In this document: in pieces, positions 14,262 through 23,434 of the stretch
Layout: every line of letters begins with the position of its first letter
How positions within the stretch are numbered: the first letter of the stretch is position 1
Assembly (NCBI GenBank): GCA_000230935.2
Contig: AGIQ01000015.1
Location: 1-59,434 of the forward strand
Direction of reading: 5' to 3'
From: Mycolicibacterium rhodesiae JS60
GTDB lineage: Bacteria; Actinomycetota; Actinomycetes; Mycobacteriales; Mycobacteriaceae
DNA length: 59,434 nucleotides
Program-made: the position numbers and the translations under genes
The notes under the pieces: model-generated
Database searches by the model: none
What the model was told of the DNA's origin: nothing
The model's input: the letters and a program-made list of their open reading frames with translations, nothing else

Positions 14262-15698
14262 GTGCGCTTTCTCGACGGCCAGCAACCCCCGTACGACCTG
14301 ACCTACGACGACGTCTTCGTCGTCCCCAACCGATCCGATGTCGCATCCCGGTTCGACGTCGACCTGTCGACCTCCGACGGCACCGGCACGACGATCCCGG
14401 TCGTCGTGGCCAACATGACCGCGGTGGCCGGCCGGCGGATGGCCGAGACCGTCGCCCGCCGCGGTGGCATCGTCGTGCTGCCGCAGGACCTGCCGATCGA
14501 CGCGGTCAAGCAGACCGTCGACTTCGTCAAGAGCCGCGACCTGGTGGCCGACACCCCGGTGGTGCTGGCACCCGACGACTCGGTCTCCGACGCCGTCGCG
14601 CTGATCCACAAGCGGGCGCACGGCGTGGCCGTCGTGGTGTTCGAGGGCCGACCCATCGGGCTGGTCACCGAGGCCGCCACCGCAGGCGTCGACCGGTTCG
14701 CCCGGGTGCGCGACATCGCCGTCACCGACTTCGTCACCGCGCCGGTACACACCGAACCCCGCCAGGTGTTCGAGATGCTCGAGCACGCCCCGATCGACGT
14801 GGCGGTGCTCACCGACGCCGACGGGACCCTGGCCGGGGTGCTGAGCCGCCTCGGCGCGGTGCGCGCCGGCATCTACACCCCCGCCGTCGACTCCGCCGGC
14901 CGGCTGCGCATCGCCGCCGCGGTCGGCATCAACGGTGATGTCGCCGCCAAGGCGCAGGCGCTTACCGAAGTCGGCGTCGACGTGCTGGTGGTCGACACCG
15001 CCCACGGCCACCAGGTCAAGATGCTCGACGCCATCAAGGCGGTCTCCTCGCTGGATTTGGGGGTCCCGCTGGCCGCGGGCAACGTCGTCTCCGCCGAAGG
15101 TACGCGCGACCTGATCGGGGCCGGCGCCTCGATCGTCAAGGTCGGGGTGGGCCCCGGGGCGATGTGCACCACCAGGATGATGACCGGCGTCGGCCGCCCC
15201 CAGTTCTCCGCGGTACTCGAATGCTCAACGGCTGCACGGGAACTCGGTGGTCACGTATGGGCCGACGGCGGCGTGCGTCACCCGCGCGACGTCGCGCTGG
15301 CGCTGGCCGCCGGGGCCGCCAACGTGATGATCGGGTCGTGGTTCGCCGGCACGTACGAATCCCCCGGCGACCTGATGCTCGACCGGGACGGCCGGCCGTA
15401 CAAAGAGAGCTACGGCATGGCCTCCAAACGGGCGGTGGCCGCCCGCACCAGTGCCGACAGTCCGTTCGACCGGGCCCGCAAGGCGTTGTTCGAGGAGGGT
15501 ATTTCGACATCGCGGATGGCGCTGGATCCCGACCGTGGCGGCGTGGAGGACCTGCTCGACCACATCACCTCCGGGGTTCGCAGCACCTGCACATATGTGG
15601 GCGCGGCCACCATCGCCGAACTGCACGAGCAGGTCGTGCTCGGCGTTCAGTCCGCGGCCGGATTCGCCGAAGGCCATCCCCTGCCGACCGGCTGGTGA
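14262..15698 (+). CDS. guaB1: GuaB1, CBS-domain GMP reductase of the IMPDH family
   Basis: 478 residues, GTG start 18 bases after gnd. IMPDH/GMPR barrel with two CBS motifs between about residues 90 and 210 (DTPVVLAPDDSVSDAVALI onward). The catalytic loop GVGPGAMCTTRMMTGVGRPQ holds the nucleophilic Cys; the flap region has KESYGMASKRAVAAR. Mycobacterial GuaB1, long annotated as an IMP dehydrogenase, has been shown to be a GMP reductase (GMP + NADPH to IMP + NH3) regulated through its CBS domains. That activity is assigned here from the family. Confidence 0.93.
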   Translation: MRFLDGQQPPYDLTYDDVFVVPNRSDVASRFDVDLSTSDGTGTTIPVVVANMTAVAGRRMAETVARRGGIVVLPQDLPIDAVKQTVDFVKSRDLVADTPVVLAPDDSVSDAVALIHKRAHGVAVVVFEGRPIGLVTEAATAGVDRFARVRDIAVTDFVTAPVHTEPRQVFEMLEHAPIDVAVLTDADGTLAGVLSRLGAVRAGIYTPAVDSAGRLRIAAAVGINGDVAAKAQALTEVGVDVLVVDTAHGHQVKMLDAIKAVSSLDLGVPLAAGNVVSAEGTRDLIGAGASIVKVGVGPGAMCTTRMMTGVGRPQFSAVLECSTAARELGGHVWADGGVRHPRDVALALAAGAANVMIGSWFAGTYESPGDLMLDRDGRPYKESYGMASKRAVAARTSADSPFDRARKALFEEGISTSRMALDPDRGGVEDLLDHITSGVRSTCTYVGAATIAELHEQVVLGVQSAAGFAEGHPLPTGW

Positions 15699-15721
15699 GC
15701 GGGATCGCGACGAGCGAGCCG

Positions 15722-15749
15722 CTAACATGGGGGTCTGTTCTGGCCCCAT
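15722..15749 (+). promoter_or_regulatory. Promoter -10 and hairpin ahead of the leader ORF
   Basis: A -10 element TAACAT (15722-15727) is followed by ATGGGG-N11-CCCCAT (15727-15749), a short hairpin ending one base before the leader's GAGGAAGG ribosome binding site. The hairpin would lie at or near the transcript 5' end and could mask that site. No -35 stands out. Confidence 0.4.
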
Positions 15750-15764
15750 CGAGGAAGGGATCCC

Positions 15765-15911
15765 GTGCCGCAGGCACCCGTCGAGGCCCCCGCGGATCGG
15801 GCTGCCTCCGATGTGCGACCGGCAGACGACCCTGGGGACGATTCAGGGGCAGAACCTTCCACTAGTCGGCCGGGCAGACGGCCCGGCGAGGAGAAGGTGC
15901 GACCGCGGTGA
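15765..15911 (+). CDS. 48-residue Pro/Asp/Glu-rich leader ORF coupled to the CorC-type gene
   Basis: GTG start with a very good Shine-Dalgarno, GAGGAAGG, six bases upstream. The product has 9 Pro and 10 Asp/Glu among 48 residues (segments DVRPADDPGDDSGAEP and SRPGRRPGEEKVRPR), no signal peptide and no recognised domain. Its TGA overlaps the GTG of the next gene (GTGA), so translation of the membrane protein should depend on it. Pro/acidic nascent chains are known to destabilise ribosomes at low Mg2+ (for example the MgtL leader in enterobacteria), and the coupled gene belongs to the CNNM/CorC family. A sensor peptide is therefore a reasonable hypothesis, though a simple short protein is also possible. 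Confidence 0.6.
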   Translation: MPQAPVEAPADRAASDVRPADDPGDDSGAEPSTSRPGRRPGEEKVRPR

Positions 15912-17269
15912 ACGTCGCTTTCACCCTGTTGAGCCTGTTGGCGATCGTGGTTCTCACGTTCGGGACGGCCCTGTTCGTGGCCGCCGAGTTCTCGCTGACG
16001 GCCCTGGAACGCAGCACCGTCGACGCCAACACGCGCACCGGCGACCGCAGGGACCACAACGTCGCGCGCGCCCACCGCACCCTGTCGTTCCAGCTGTCCG
16101 GCGCACAGCTCGGCATCTCGATCACCACCTTGGCCACCGGCTATCTCGCCGAGCCCGTGCTGGCGCGGCTGTTCGATCCGGTGCTGGAGTTCCTGCACAT
16201 CCCGGACCGGGCCGCGACCGGCATCGCGCTGGCGCTGGCCATCCTGATCGCCACCTCGCTGTCGATGGTGTTCGGCGAGCTGGTGCCCAAGAATCTCGCG
16301 GTGGCACGCCCGGTGCCGACCGCACGGGCCACGGCGGGCTTCCAGCTGATGTTCTCCACCGCGATGACCCCGCTCATCAAGGCCACCAACGGCACCGCGA
16401 ACTGGATCCTGCGCCGGATGGGTATCGAACCGGCCGAGGAACTGCGCTCGGCGCGCTCGCCGGAGGAACTCGGTGCGCTGGTCCGCAGTTCGGCCGAGCA
16501 CGGCTCACTCGACGAGGCCACCGCGGCGCTGGTCAACCGCTCGCTGCAGTTCGGGTCGCGGATCGCCGAGGAATTCATGACACCGCGCACCGAGATCGAA
16601 GCGCTCGAGTCCGACGACACGGTCAGCGATCTGGTGACGGCGTCGGCCAACACTGGTTTCTCCCGCTTTCCCATCGTCAACGGCGACCTCGACGAAACCA
16701 TCGGCATCGTGCACGTCAAGCAGGTGTTCAGCGTGCCCGCCGCGGAGCGCTCGACCACCAAGCTGGTGTCGCTGGCGATCCCGGTGCCGACAGTGCCGGC
16801 CAGCCTGGACGGCGACGCGTTGATGGCTCAGCTGCGCGCCCACGGCTTGCAGACCGCGCTGGTGGTCGACGAATACGGCGGCACCGCGGGCATGGTCACC
16901 GTCGAGGATCTGATCGAGGAGATCGTCGGCGACGTCCGCGACGAACACGACGACTCCACCCCCGACTTCCAGAGGTCCGGCCTGGGCTGGCGGGTGTCGG
17001 GCCTGCTGCGCATCGACGAAGTGGCTGAGGCCACCGGTTTCCGCGCACCCGAAGGCGAATACGAGACCATCGGCGGGCTGGTGCTGGAAAAGCTGGGCCA
17101 CATCCCCGAGCCGGGTGAATCGGTGGAACTGCCGGCCTTCGACCCGGACGGCCCCTTCGACGATCCGGTCCACTGGCGCGCCACCGTAGTCGCGATGGAC
17201 GGCAGGCGCATCGACCAGCTGGTGCTGACGCAGATCGTCCGGCCCGATGACGGTGAGCGGGCGCGCTGA
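15908..17269 (+). CDS. CNNM/CorC-family membrane protein (hemolysin-like, Rv1842c)
   Basis: 453 residues. The N-terminal DUF21/CNNM transmembrane domain (about residues 1-190) has the family signature GELVPKNLAVARP. A CBS pair follows at about residues 205-330, with EFMTPRTEIEAL and DEYGGTAGMVTVEDLIEEIV, and a C-terminal CorC/HlyC transporter-associated domain (GLLRIDEVAEATGF, YETIGGLVLEKLG). Family members mediate Mg2+/Co2+ efflux or confer Mg2+ resistance; the hemolysin name is historical. The GTG start overlaps the leader ORF stop and has GAGGAGAAGG ten bases upstream. The ATG of the next gene overlaps its stop by one base. Confidence 0.9.
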   Translation: MNVAFTLLSLLAIVVLTFGTALFVAAEFSLTALERSTVDANTRTGDRRDHNVARAHRTLSFQLSGAQLGISITTLATGYLAEPVLARLFDPVLEFLHIPDRAATGIALALAILIATSLSMVFGELVPKNLAVARPVPTARATAGFQLMFSTAMTPLIKATNGTANWILRRMGIEPAEELRSARSPEELGALVRSSAEHGSLDEATAALVNRSLQFGSRIAEEFMTPRTEIEALESDDTVSDLVTASANTGFSRFPIVNGDLDETIGIVHVKQVFSVPAAERSTTKLVSLAIPVPTVPASLDGDALMAQLRAHGLQTALVVDEYGGTAGMVTVEDLIEEIVGDVRDEHDDSTPDFQRSGLGWRVSGLLRIDEVAEATGFRAPEGEYETIGGLVLEKLGHIPEPGESVELPAFDPDGPFDDPVHWRATVVAMDGRRIDQLVLTQIVRPDDGERAR

Positions 17270-18324
17270 TGGGTGCCGACTTCCTGGGTGTGGTGCTGAC
17301 GATCGGACTGCTGGCGGCCAATGCGTTCTTCGTCGGCTCGGAATTCGCGCTGATCTCGGCGCGCCGCGACCGGCTGGAAACCCTTGCCGAACAAGGCAAA
17401 CGGAGCGCGGTCACCGTGCTGCGGGCGGGTGAGCAGCTCTCACTCATGCTGGCCGGTGCCCAGCTGGGCATCACGGTGTGCTCGATCCTGCTCGGTCGGG
17501 TCGGCGAGCCGGCCGTGGCCCACCTGCTGGAGAAACCCTTCGATCTGGTCGGGGTGCCCGACGCGGTGCTGCACACGGTGTCGTTCGTGGTGGCGCTGGC
17601 CATCGTCGTGACCCTGCACGTGCTGCTCGGCGAGATGGTGCCCAAGAACATCGCCATCGCCGGCCCGGAGAAGACCGCGATGCTGGTGATCCCGGTCTAC
17701 CTGCTGTACGTCCGGTTCGCCCGGCCGTTCATCGCGTTCTACAACTGGGCGGCCAACACCACGCTGCGTGCGTTCGGGATCCAAGCCAAGGACGAGCTCG
17801 ACGTCACAGTGTCCACGGTGGAACTGGCCGAGATGATCGCCGAATCCCGCTCCGAAGGCCTACTGGATCCCGAAGAACACATGCGCTTGACCCGCGCGCT
17901 GCAGATCCGCAACCGCGTCGTCAACGATGTCGCGGTCCCGCTCAGCGAAATCCACGCGGTCCCGGTCGCCCGGCCCGGTTGCGGGCCCACGGTCAGCGCC
18001 GTCGAGCAGGCGCTGCGCGAGACGGGCTACTCCCGGTTTCCTGTCGACGGCGGCGACGGCACCCTGATCGGCTACCTGCACATCAAGGATGTGCTCAGCC
18101 AGATCGACGGCCCGGATTCGGTGCTCGACGTGTCGGTGGTGCGCCACCTGCCCCGGGTGCCCGCCGACATGCCGCTGCCCGACGCCCTGTCACAGCTGCG
18201 CCGCGACAACAGCCACTTGGCGCTGGTGACCGACCCCGGGGAGACCGTCATCGCGATGGTTGCGCTCGAGGATCTGGTGGAGGACCTCATCGGCACTGTG
18301 CGCGACGGGATGCACCGTGCCTGA
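17269..18324 (+). CDS. CNNM/CorC-family membrane protein, second copy (Rv1841c)
   Basis: 351 residues. Four-helix DUF21 domain with GEMVPKNIAIAGPEK, then a CBS pair (RNRVVNDVAVPLSEIHAVPV, SRFPVDGGDGTLIGYLHIKDVL, LALVTDPGETVIAMVALEDLVEDL). It lacks the C-terminal CorC/HlyC domain present in the first copy. Coupling to its neighbour by a one-base overlap suggests the two proteins work together, perhaps as a heterodimer, since this family dimerises through the membrane and CBS domains. Confidence 0.9.
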   Translation: MGADFLGVVLTIGLLAANAFFVGSEFALISARRDRLETLAEQGKRSAVTVLRAGEQLSLMLAGAQLGITVCSILLGRVGEPAVAHLLEKPFDLVGVPDAVLHTVSFVVALAIVVTLHVLLGEMVPKNIAIAGPEKTAMLVIPVYLLYVRFARPFIAFYNWAANTTLRAFGIQAKDELDVTVSTVELAEMIAESRSEGLLDPEEHMRLTRALQIRNRVVNDVAVPLSEIHAVPVARPGCGPTVSAVEQALRETGYSRFPVDGGDGTLIGYLHIKDVLSQIDGPDSVLDVSVVRHLPRVPADMPLPDALSQLRRDNSHLALVTDPGETVIAMVALEDLVEDLIGTVRDGMHRA

Positions 18325-19240
18325 CGTACTGCCCGAAGCCGTATGGACAGGGCGGGCGGCGGCGCACCGTGCCAGGGTCGAGTCCTTCACCGGCCCGCAC
18401 GCCCGTCGGGCCGGTCGTGGCGAAGCTCACCCGGTGTGGGATTTTCTGTTCACCTACTACAGCCTGCGCCCGCGCCAGCTGAAGGTGTGGCATCCCGGCT
18501 TCGGCACCGCGCTGGCCGGGCCGGCCGCCACCGAGTACCTCGGTCGCGCCGGCTACGCGGCGAATCCGGACGGCGTCGCCGTCAGCGCCGAGTTCCTGCG
18601 CTCGCGGCTGCCCACGGTCGGCTTCGTCGCGGACCTGCTGGCTGCCACCCAGGACCGCGCGCCGCAGTTCGGCTGCTTCGGCTTGCACGAATGGGCGATG
18701 GTGTATCGCACCGACGCCGTGCGCCACGGCCGGGTGCCGCTGCGGCTGGGCGCGGCAGGCACCGATGCAGTGGTCGAGTCGATGCCGTTGCGCTGCACGC
18801 ACTTTGACGCATACCGGTTCTTCACTGCGGCCGCCGTACCCCGTAACCGCGGCGTCCCGACGCGTTCTGACCAACGTGACTGGGAGCAGCCGGGCTGCTT
18901 GCACGCCAATATGGATCTCTACAAGTGGTGCTACAAGCTCGGCCCGCTGGTCGACTCGCAGCTGCTGGTGGATTGCCTGGAACTGGCGGCGCAGGCCCGC
19001 GAACTCGATATGCGCGCCAGCCCCTACGACCTGACGCACCTGGGGTTTGAGCCGATCACCGTCGAGGAACCCGCCGGACGCGCGGAATATGTGCGGTGCC
19101 AGGGCGTTGTCGCCGAGCGTGCGGCACCGTTGCGTGCGGCGTTGCTGGGGTGGTGTGAGCGGCTTCTCGCCGGCACGGCGCCCCATGCCGCCTACGACAC
19201 TGTGTCGGAGAGGGCCCTACCTGCGGGTAATATGAATTGA
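18317..19240 (+). CDS. Actinobacterial protein annotated as 3-methyladenine DNA glycosylase
   Basis: 307 residues from the GTG at 18317, which overlaps the preceding gene by 8 bases; a longer in-frame start exists inside that gene but is not family-like. Recognised by LPEAVWTGRAAAHRARV, HPVWDFLFTYYSLRPRQLKVWHPG, GLHEWAMVYR, WEQPGCLHANMDLYKWCYKL and ASPYDLTHLGFEPITVE. Databases label this family as a DNA glycosylase, but I see no helix-hairpin-helix or other glycosylase motif to confirm activity. It follows the CorC-like genes and is probably cotranscribed with them. Confidence 0.7.
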   Translation: MPDVLPEAVWTGRAAAHRARVESFTGPHARRAGRGEAHPVWDFLFTYYSLRPRQLKVWHPGFGTALAGPAATEYLGRAGYAANPDGVAVSAEFLRSRLPTVGFVADLLAATQDRAPQFGCFGLHEWAMVYRTDAVRHGRVPLRLGAAGTDAVVESMPLRCTHFDAYRFFTAAAVPRNRGVPTRSDQRDWEQPGCLHANMDLYKWCYKLGPLVDSQLLVDCLELAAQARELDMRASPYDLTHLGFEPITVEEPAGRAEYVRCQGVVAERAAPLRAALLGWCERLLAGTAPHAAYDTVSERALPAGNMN

Positions 19241-19260
19241 TTTGTCGTGAGGGAGGACAG

Positions 19261-21483
19261 ATGACCCAACGCGTGTCCGTCGGCAACCTGCGTGTGGCGC
19301 AGACGTTGTACGACTTCATCACCAACGAGGCGCTGCCCGGGACCGGGATCGACCCCGATAGCTTCTGGGCCGGTGTGGACAAGGTCGTCGCCGACCTCAC
19401 CCCGCAGAACCAGGACCTGCTCACCCGCCGCGACGAGCTGCAGGCCCAGATCGACAAGTGGCACCGGCAGCGGATCATCGGCGGTATCGACGCCGGCGAG
19501 TACCAGCAGTTCCTCACCGACATCGGCTACCTGACGCCCGAGCCCGCGGACTTCACCATCACCACCTCCGGTGTGGATGACGAGATCACCACCACGGCCG
19601 GCCCGCAGCTGGTGGTCCCGATCCTCAACGCCCGCTTCGCGCTGAATGCGGCCAACGCCCGCTGGGGATCGCTGTACGACGCGCTGTACGGCACCGACGT
19701 CATCAGCACCGAGGGCGGTGCCGAACCGGGTGGCAGCTACAACAAGATCCGTGGCGACAAGGTCATCGCCTACGCCCGCAATTTCCTCGACCAGTCGGTG
19801 CCGCTTGCGGACGCCTCCTGGGCCGATGCCACCGGCATCAGCGTCGCCGACGGCGCACTCGAAATCGCTTTGGGCGACGGCACATCCACTCGCCTGGTCA
19901 GCCCGGAGAAGTTCGTCGGCTACACCGGTGAGCTCGGCGAACCCGCCTGGTCGGTGCTGCTGGTCAATCACGGCCTGCACATCGAGATCCTGATCGACCC
20001 CGAGTCCCCCATCGGCAAGACTGACAAGGCCGGCATCAAGGACGTCGTCCTGGAGTCGGCGATCACCACGATCATGGACTTCGAGGACTCGGTGGCCGCG
20101 GTCGACGCCGACGACAAGGTGCTGGGCTACCGGAACTGGCTGGGTCTGAACCGGGGTGACCTGGCCGAAGAGGTCAGCAAGGGTGGCAAGACCTTCACCC
20201 GCGTGCTCAACGACGACCGCACCTACAAGACAGCGGACCAGGGCGAGCTCACCCTTCCCGGCCGCAGCCTGCTGTTCGTCCGCAATGTCGGCCACCTGAT
20301 GACCAACGACGCGATTGTGGATGCCGACGGCAATGAGATCTTCGAGGGCATCCAGGACGCCCTGTTCACCAGCCTGATCGCGACACACGGCCTGAAGGCC
20401 GAGGACGGCAGCCCCCGGCAGAACAGCCGGACCGGCTCGATCTACATCGTGAAGCCGAAGATGCACGGGCCCGACGAGGTCGCGTTCACCTGCGAACTGT
20501 TCAGCCGTGTCGAAGACGTGCTCGGCCTGCCGCAGAACACCATCAAGGTCGGCATCATGGACGAGGAGCGCCGCACCTCGGCCAACCTCAAGGCCTGCGT
20601 CAAGGCCGCCGCCGACCGGGTGGCCTTCATCAATACCGGCTTCCTGGACCGCACCGGCGACGAGATCCACACCTCGATGGAAGCCGGCCCGATGATCCGC
20701 AAGGGCGCCATGAAGACCCAGCCGTGGATCCTGGCCTACGAAGACCAGAACGTCGATGTCGGCCTGGCGACTGGCTTCTCGGGCCGGGCCCAGATCGGTA
20801 AGGGTATGTGGGCCATGACCGATCTGATGGCCGCGATGGTGGAGCAGAAGATCGGCCAGCCCCGCTCCGGTGCCACCACCGCGTGGGTGCCCTCGCCGAC
20901 GGCGGCGACCCTGCACGCCATGCACTATCACCTCGTGGATGTCTACGGGGTGCACAAGGAGCTCGCCGGCAAGGGTTCCGGAGGGCAGGAGCGAAGCGAC
21001 CGGGGAACGGCTAGGACCAGCCTCGACGAGTTGCTGACGATCCCGTTGGCTGCCGAGCTGGCCTGGTCGCCGGAGGAGATCCACGAAGAGGTGGACAACA
21101 ACTGCCAGTCGATCCTCGGCTACGTGGTGCGCTGGATCGACGCCGGTGTCGGGTGTTCGAAGGTGCCGGACATCCACGATGTCGCGCTGATGGAAGACCG
21201 TGCCACGCTGCGAATTTCCAGCCAGCTGCTGGCGAACTGGCTGCGCCATGGTGTCATCACCGAGGATGACGTGCGCGAGAGCCTGCGCCGGATGGCGGCG
21301 GTGGTCGACGAGCAGAACGCGTCGGATCCCGAATTCCGGCCGATGGCAACCGATCCCGAAGCCAGCATCGCATTCCAGGCCGCCCAGGAGCTGATCCTGG
21401 CGGGTGCCGCGCAGCCCAACGGCTACACCGAGCCGATCCTGCATCGGCGCCGCCGGGAGTACAAGGCCGCTACCAGCGCCTGA
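19261..21483 (+). CDS. glcB: Malate synthase G
   Basis: Glyoxylate shunt enzyme: glyoxylate + acetyl-CoA gives malate. 740 residues from the ATG at 19261 (GAGGGAGGACAG upstream). Active-site regions are intact, including TTIMDFEDSVAAVDADDKV, VGIMDEERRTSANLKAC, FLDRTGDEIHTSMEAGPM and EVDNNCQSILGYVVRW. Between LAGK and LDELLTIPLA there is an extra loop GSGGQERSDRGTART, about 11 residues longer than in M. tuberculosis GlcB as I recall it. It is encoded by the dispersed repeat at 20978-21007. The reading frame is kept, so the protein is probably functional with an enlarged surface loop. Confidence 0.95.
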   Translation: MTQRVSVGNLRVAQTLYDFITNEALPGTGIDPDSFWAGVDKVVADLTPQNQDLLTRRDELQAQIDKWHRQRIIGGIDAGEYQQFLTDIGYLTPEPADFTITTSGVDDEITTTAGPQLVVPILNARFALNAANARWGSLYDALYGTDVISTEGGAEPGGSYNKIRGDKVIAYARNFLDQSVPLADASWADATGISVADGALEIALGDGTSTRLVSPEKFVGYTGELGEPAWSVLLVNHGLHIEILIDPESPIGKTDKAGIKDVVLESAITTIMDFEDSVAAVDADDKVLGYRNWLGLNRGDLAEEVSKGGKTFTRVLNDDRTYKTADQGELTLPGRSLLFVRNVGHLMTNDAIVDADGNEIFEGIQDALFTSLIATHGLKAEDGSPRQNSRTGSIYIVKPKMHGPDEVAFTCELFSRVEDVLGLPQNTIKVGIMDEERRTSANLKACVKAAADRVAFINTGFLDRTGDEIHTSMEAGPMIRKGAMKTQPWILAYEDQNVDVGLATGFSGRAQIGKGMWAMTDLMAAMVEQKIGQPRSGATTAWVPSPTAATLHAMHYHLVDVYGVHKELAGKGSGGQERSDRGTARTSLDELLTIPLAAELAWSPEEIHEEVDNNCQSILGYVVRWIDAGVGCSKVPDIHDVALMEDRATLRISSQLLANWLRHGVITEDDVRESLRRMAAVVDEQNASDPEFRPMATDPEASIAFQAAQELILAGAAQPNGYTEPILHRRRREYKAATSA
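20978..21007 (+). repeat. Dispersed short repeat, copy in glcB
   Basis: 30 bp starting CCGGAGGGCAGGAGCGAAGC and continuing GACCGGGGAA. It differs by one base from the units at 24208-24279. It is in frame in glcB and encodes the GGQERSD stretch. Confidence 0.75.
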
Positions 21484-21535
21484 AACGTAAGCCTGCACCG
21501 CACGACCGTTAGACGAAAGAGGATCAGACACCGAC

Positions 21536-23434
21536 ATGGGCAGGCACAGCAGACCCGGTCCCGGGGAGTCTTTCGGCGATCGGGACGAGCCTGCCGGTGT
21601 CCCCGAAAATCCCACCGCCCGAATCCCCCGGCCCGGTGACGATTTCGCGGCCGGCGAGTCCGGCGATGCGCCCGTCTATGAGCCGTCGCCGCTGACCGAT
21701 ACCGCGCGCCGCCGGGCCGCTGCCTTCGAAGGCGGCCATCGCAGCGAGACGGGCCGGCGCGGGGTGAGCATCGGTGTGATCGCCGCCCTGGTCACCGTCG
21801 TCGTGGTCGTCGGCGCGGTGATCCTGTGGCGGTTCTTCGGCGACGCGCTGTCACACCGGTCGACCGATGCCGCCCAAAAGTGCATGGCGGGTGCCATCAA
21901 CGTCGGGGTGGTCGCCGATCCGTCGATCGCCGACAACGTCACCAAGTTCGCCGAGAGCTTCAATTCCCAGGTCACCCCGATCGGTGACCGCTGCGTGAAA
22001 ATGGTCGTGACAGCGGCTGATTCGGATCGCGTGGTCGACGGGTTCGTCTCGAATTGGCCCGGCGACCTCGGCGAGCGGCCGGCCCTGTGGATACCGGCCA
22101 GTTCCATCGCCGAGGCGCGGCTTCAGTCCGCGGCCGGCAACGCGGTGGTCAGCGACGCACGCTCGCTGGTCAGCTCCCCGGTGGTGCTCGCGGTGCGCCC
22201 GCAGCTCAAAGACGCCCTGGCCCAACAGAGTTGGTCAGCCCTGCCAGGGCTGCAGAACAACCCCACGGCGCTGGAGGCGCTGAACCTGCCCGGCTGGGGT
22301 TCGTTGCGTTTGGCGCTGCCCACCGCCGGCAACGCCGACGCCACCTACCTGGCGGCCGAGGCCGTCGCATCGACCTCGGCACCGGCCGGCGCGCCGGCGA
22401 CCTCCGGCCTGGGTGCGGTCAACGCCCTGCTGGCTGGGCAACCCAAGCTCTCCGACAACACCGCTGACGCCGCCTGGCAGGCGCTGCTCGGCGCCGGGGA
22501 TCCGGCGAGCGCTCCCGTCCACGCTCTGGCGACCACCGAGCAGCAGCTGTTCAGTCGCGCGTCGGCGCCGGAGGCCAAGGACAGCGTCGCCGAATGGTTG
22601 CCGTCGGGTCCGATCGCGACGGCCGACTACCCCACCGTGCTGCTGTCCGGGAACTGGCTGTCCAGCGAACAGGTCAGCGCCGCCAGCGAATTCGCCCGGT
22701 TCATGCGCAAACCCGAGCAGCTGAGCACGCTGGCGAAGGCCGGTTTCCGGGCCGAGGGCACTGCCTCGCCGGGCAACGACGTCGTCACCTTCCCGCAGTT
22801 GGGCAGCCCGCTGTCCGTCGGCGACGAGTCGGTGCGGGCCACTCTGGCCGCCGCGGTGTCGTCGCCCGCCACCGGGTCGACCACCACGATCATGCTGAAC
22901 CAGGCGATGAGTGCCGACGAGGGCGGCAAGTCGCGGCTGGCCAACGTGGTCACCGCCTTGACCAACCGGATCGGGGCTCTGCCGCCGAACGCCACGGTCG
23001 GGCTGTGGACATTCAACGGGGTCGAGGGCAAGTCTGCGGTTCCCTTGGGGCCGGTGTCCGATCAGGCGGCCGCGCTGACCGGCACCCTGACCGGTTTGTC
23101 GCCGTCGGGCAGTGGCGCGGTGTCGTTCACCACGCTGCGGCTGGCCTACAGCGACGCGCTGGCCAACTTCCGTGACGGACAGTCCAATTCGCTGCTGGTG
23201 ATCACCCAGGGGCCGCACACCGACCAGACGCTGGACGGCCCGGGGCTGGTGTCCTACGTCAAGTCTGCGGTCGACGCGGCCAAGCCGGTGGCGATCAACG
23301 TGATCGATCTCGGCGACGACTCCGACCGCGCGACGTGGGAGGCGGTCGCGCAGGCTTCGGGTGGCACGTATCAGAATGTGGCGTCGTCGGATTCGCCGGA
23401 CCTGGCCGGCGCGATCACCGAGCTGTTGTCCTAA
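21536..23434 (+). CDS. Membrane-anchored substrate-binding/VWA-like protein (Rv1836c)
   Basis: 632 residues. A hydrophilic cytoplasmic N-terminus of about 75 residues is followed by one TM helix (GVIAALVTVVVVVGAVILW). An extracytoplasmic domain resembling ABC solute-binding proteins follows at about residues 115-430, then a C-terminal von Willebrand A-like domain from about residue 440 (TTTIMLNQAMSADEGGKSR, VGLWTFNG, SLLVITQGPHTDQT). The MIDAS motif DxSxS is absent, with NQAMS in its place, so metal-dependent ligand binding is doubtful. The ATG lies 52 bases after glcB. Function unknown; a cell-envelope scaffold or sensor is possible. Confidence 0.82.
   Translation: MGRHSRPGPGESFGDRDEPAGVPENPTARIPRPGDDFAAGESGDAPVYEPSPLTDTARRRAAAFEGGHRSETGRRGVSIGVIAALVTVVVVVGAVILWRFFGDALSHRSTDAAQKCMAGAINVGVVADPSIADNVTKFAESFNSQVTPIGDRCVKMVVTAADSDRVVDGFVSNWPGDLGERPALWIPASSIAEARLQSAAGNAVVSDARSLVSSPVVLAVRPQLKDALAQQSWSALPGLQNNPTALEALNLPGWGSLRLALPTAGNADATYLAAEAVASTSAPAGAPATSGLGAVNALLAGQPKLSDNTADAAWQALLGAGDPASAPVHALATTEQQLFSRASAPEAKDSVAEWLPSGPIATADYPTVLLSGNWLSSEQVSAASEFARFMRKPEQLSTLAKAGFRAEGTASPGNDVVTFPQLGSPLSVGDESVRATLAAAVSSPATGSTTTIMLNQAMSADEGGKSRLANVVTALTNRIGALPPNATVGLWTFNGVEGKSAVPLGPVSDQAAALTGTLTGLSPSGSGAVSFTTLRLAYSDALANFRDGQSNSLLVITQGPHTDQTLDGPGLVSYVKSAVDAAKPVAINVIDLGDDSDRATWEAVAQASGGTYQNVASSDSPDLAGAITELLS

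Noticed and set aside
12795..15011. 738-codon open frame antisense to gnd and guaB1
   Set aside because: Product is His/Gly/Arg/Asp-rich with no domain; it mirrors two well-recognised enzymes and is a high-GC shadow.
15451..17028. 525-codon open frame overlapping guaB1 and the CorC-type gene
   Set aside because: Arg/Pro-rich shadow in the wrong frame; it also crosses the leader ORF, whose own frame has the better ribosome site.
19192..21615. 807-codon open frame antisense to glcB
   Set aside because: Covers malate synthase on the other strand; no ribosome site or recognisable domain.
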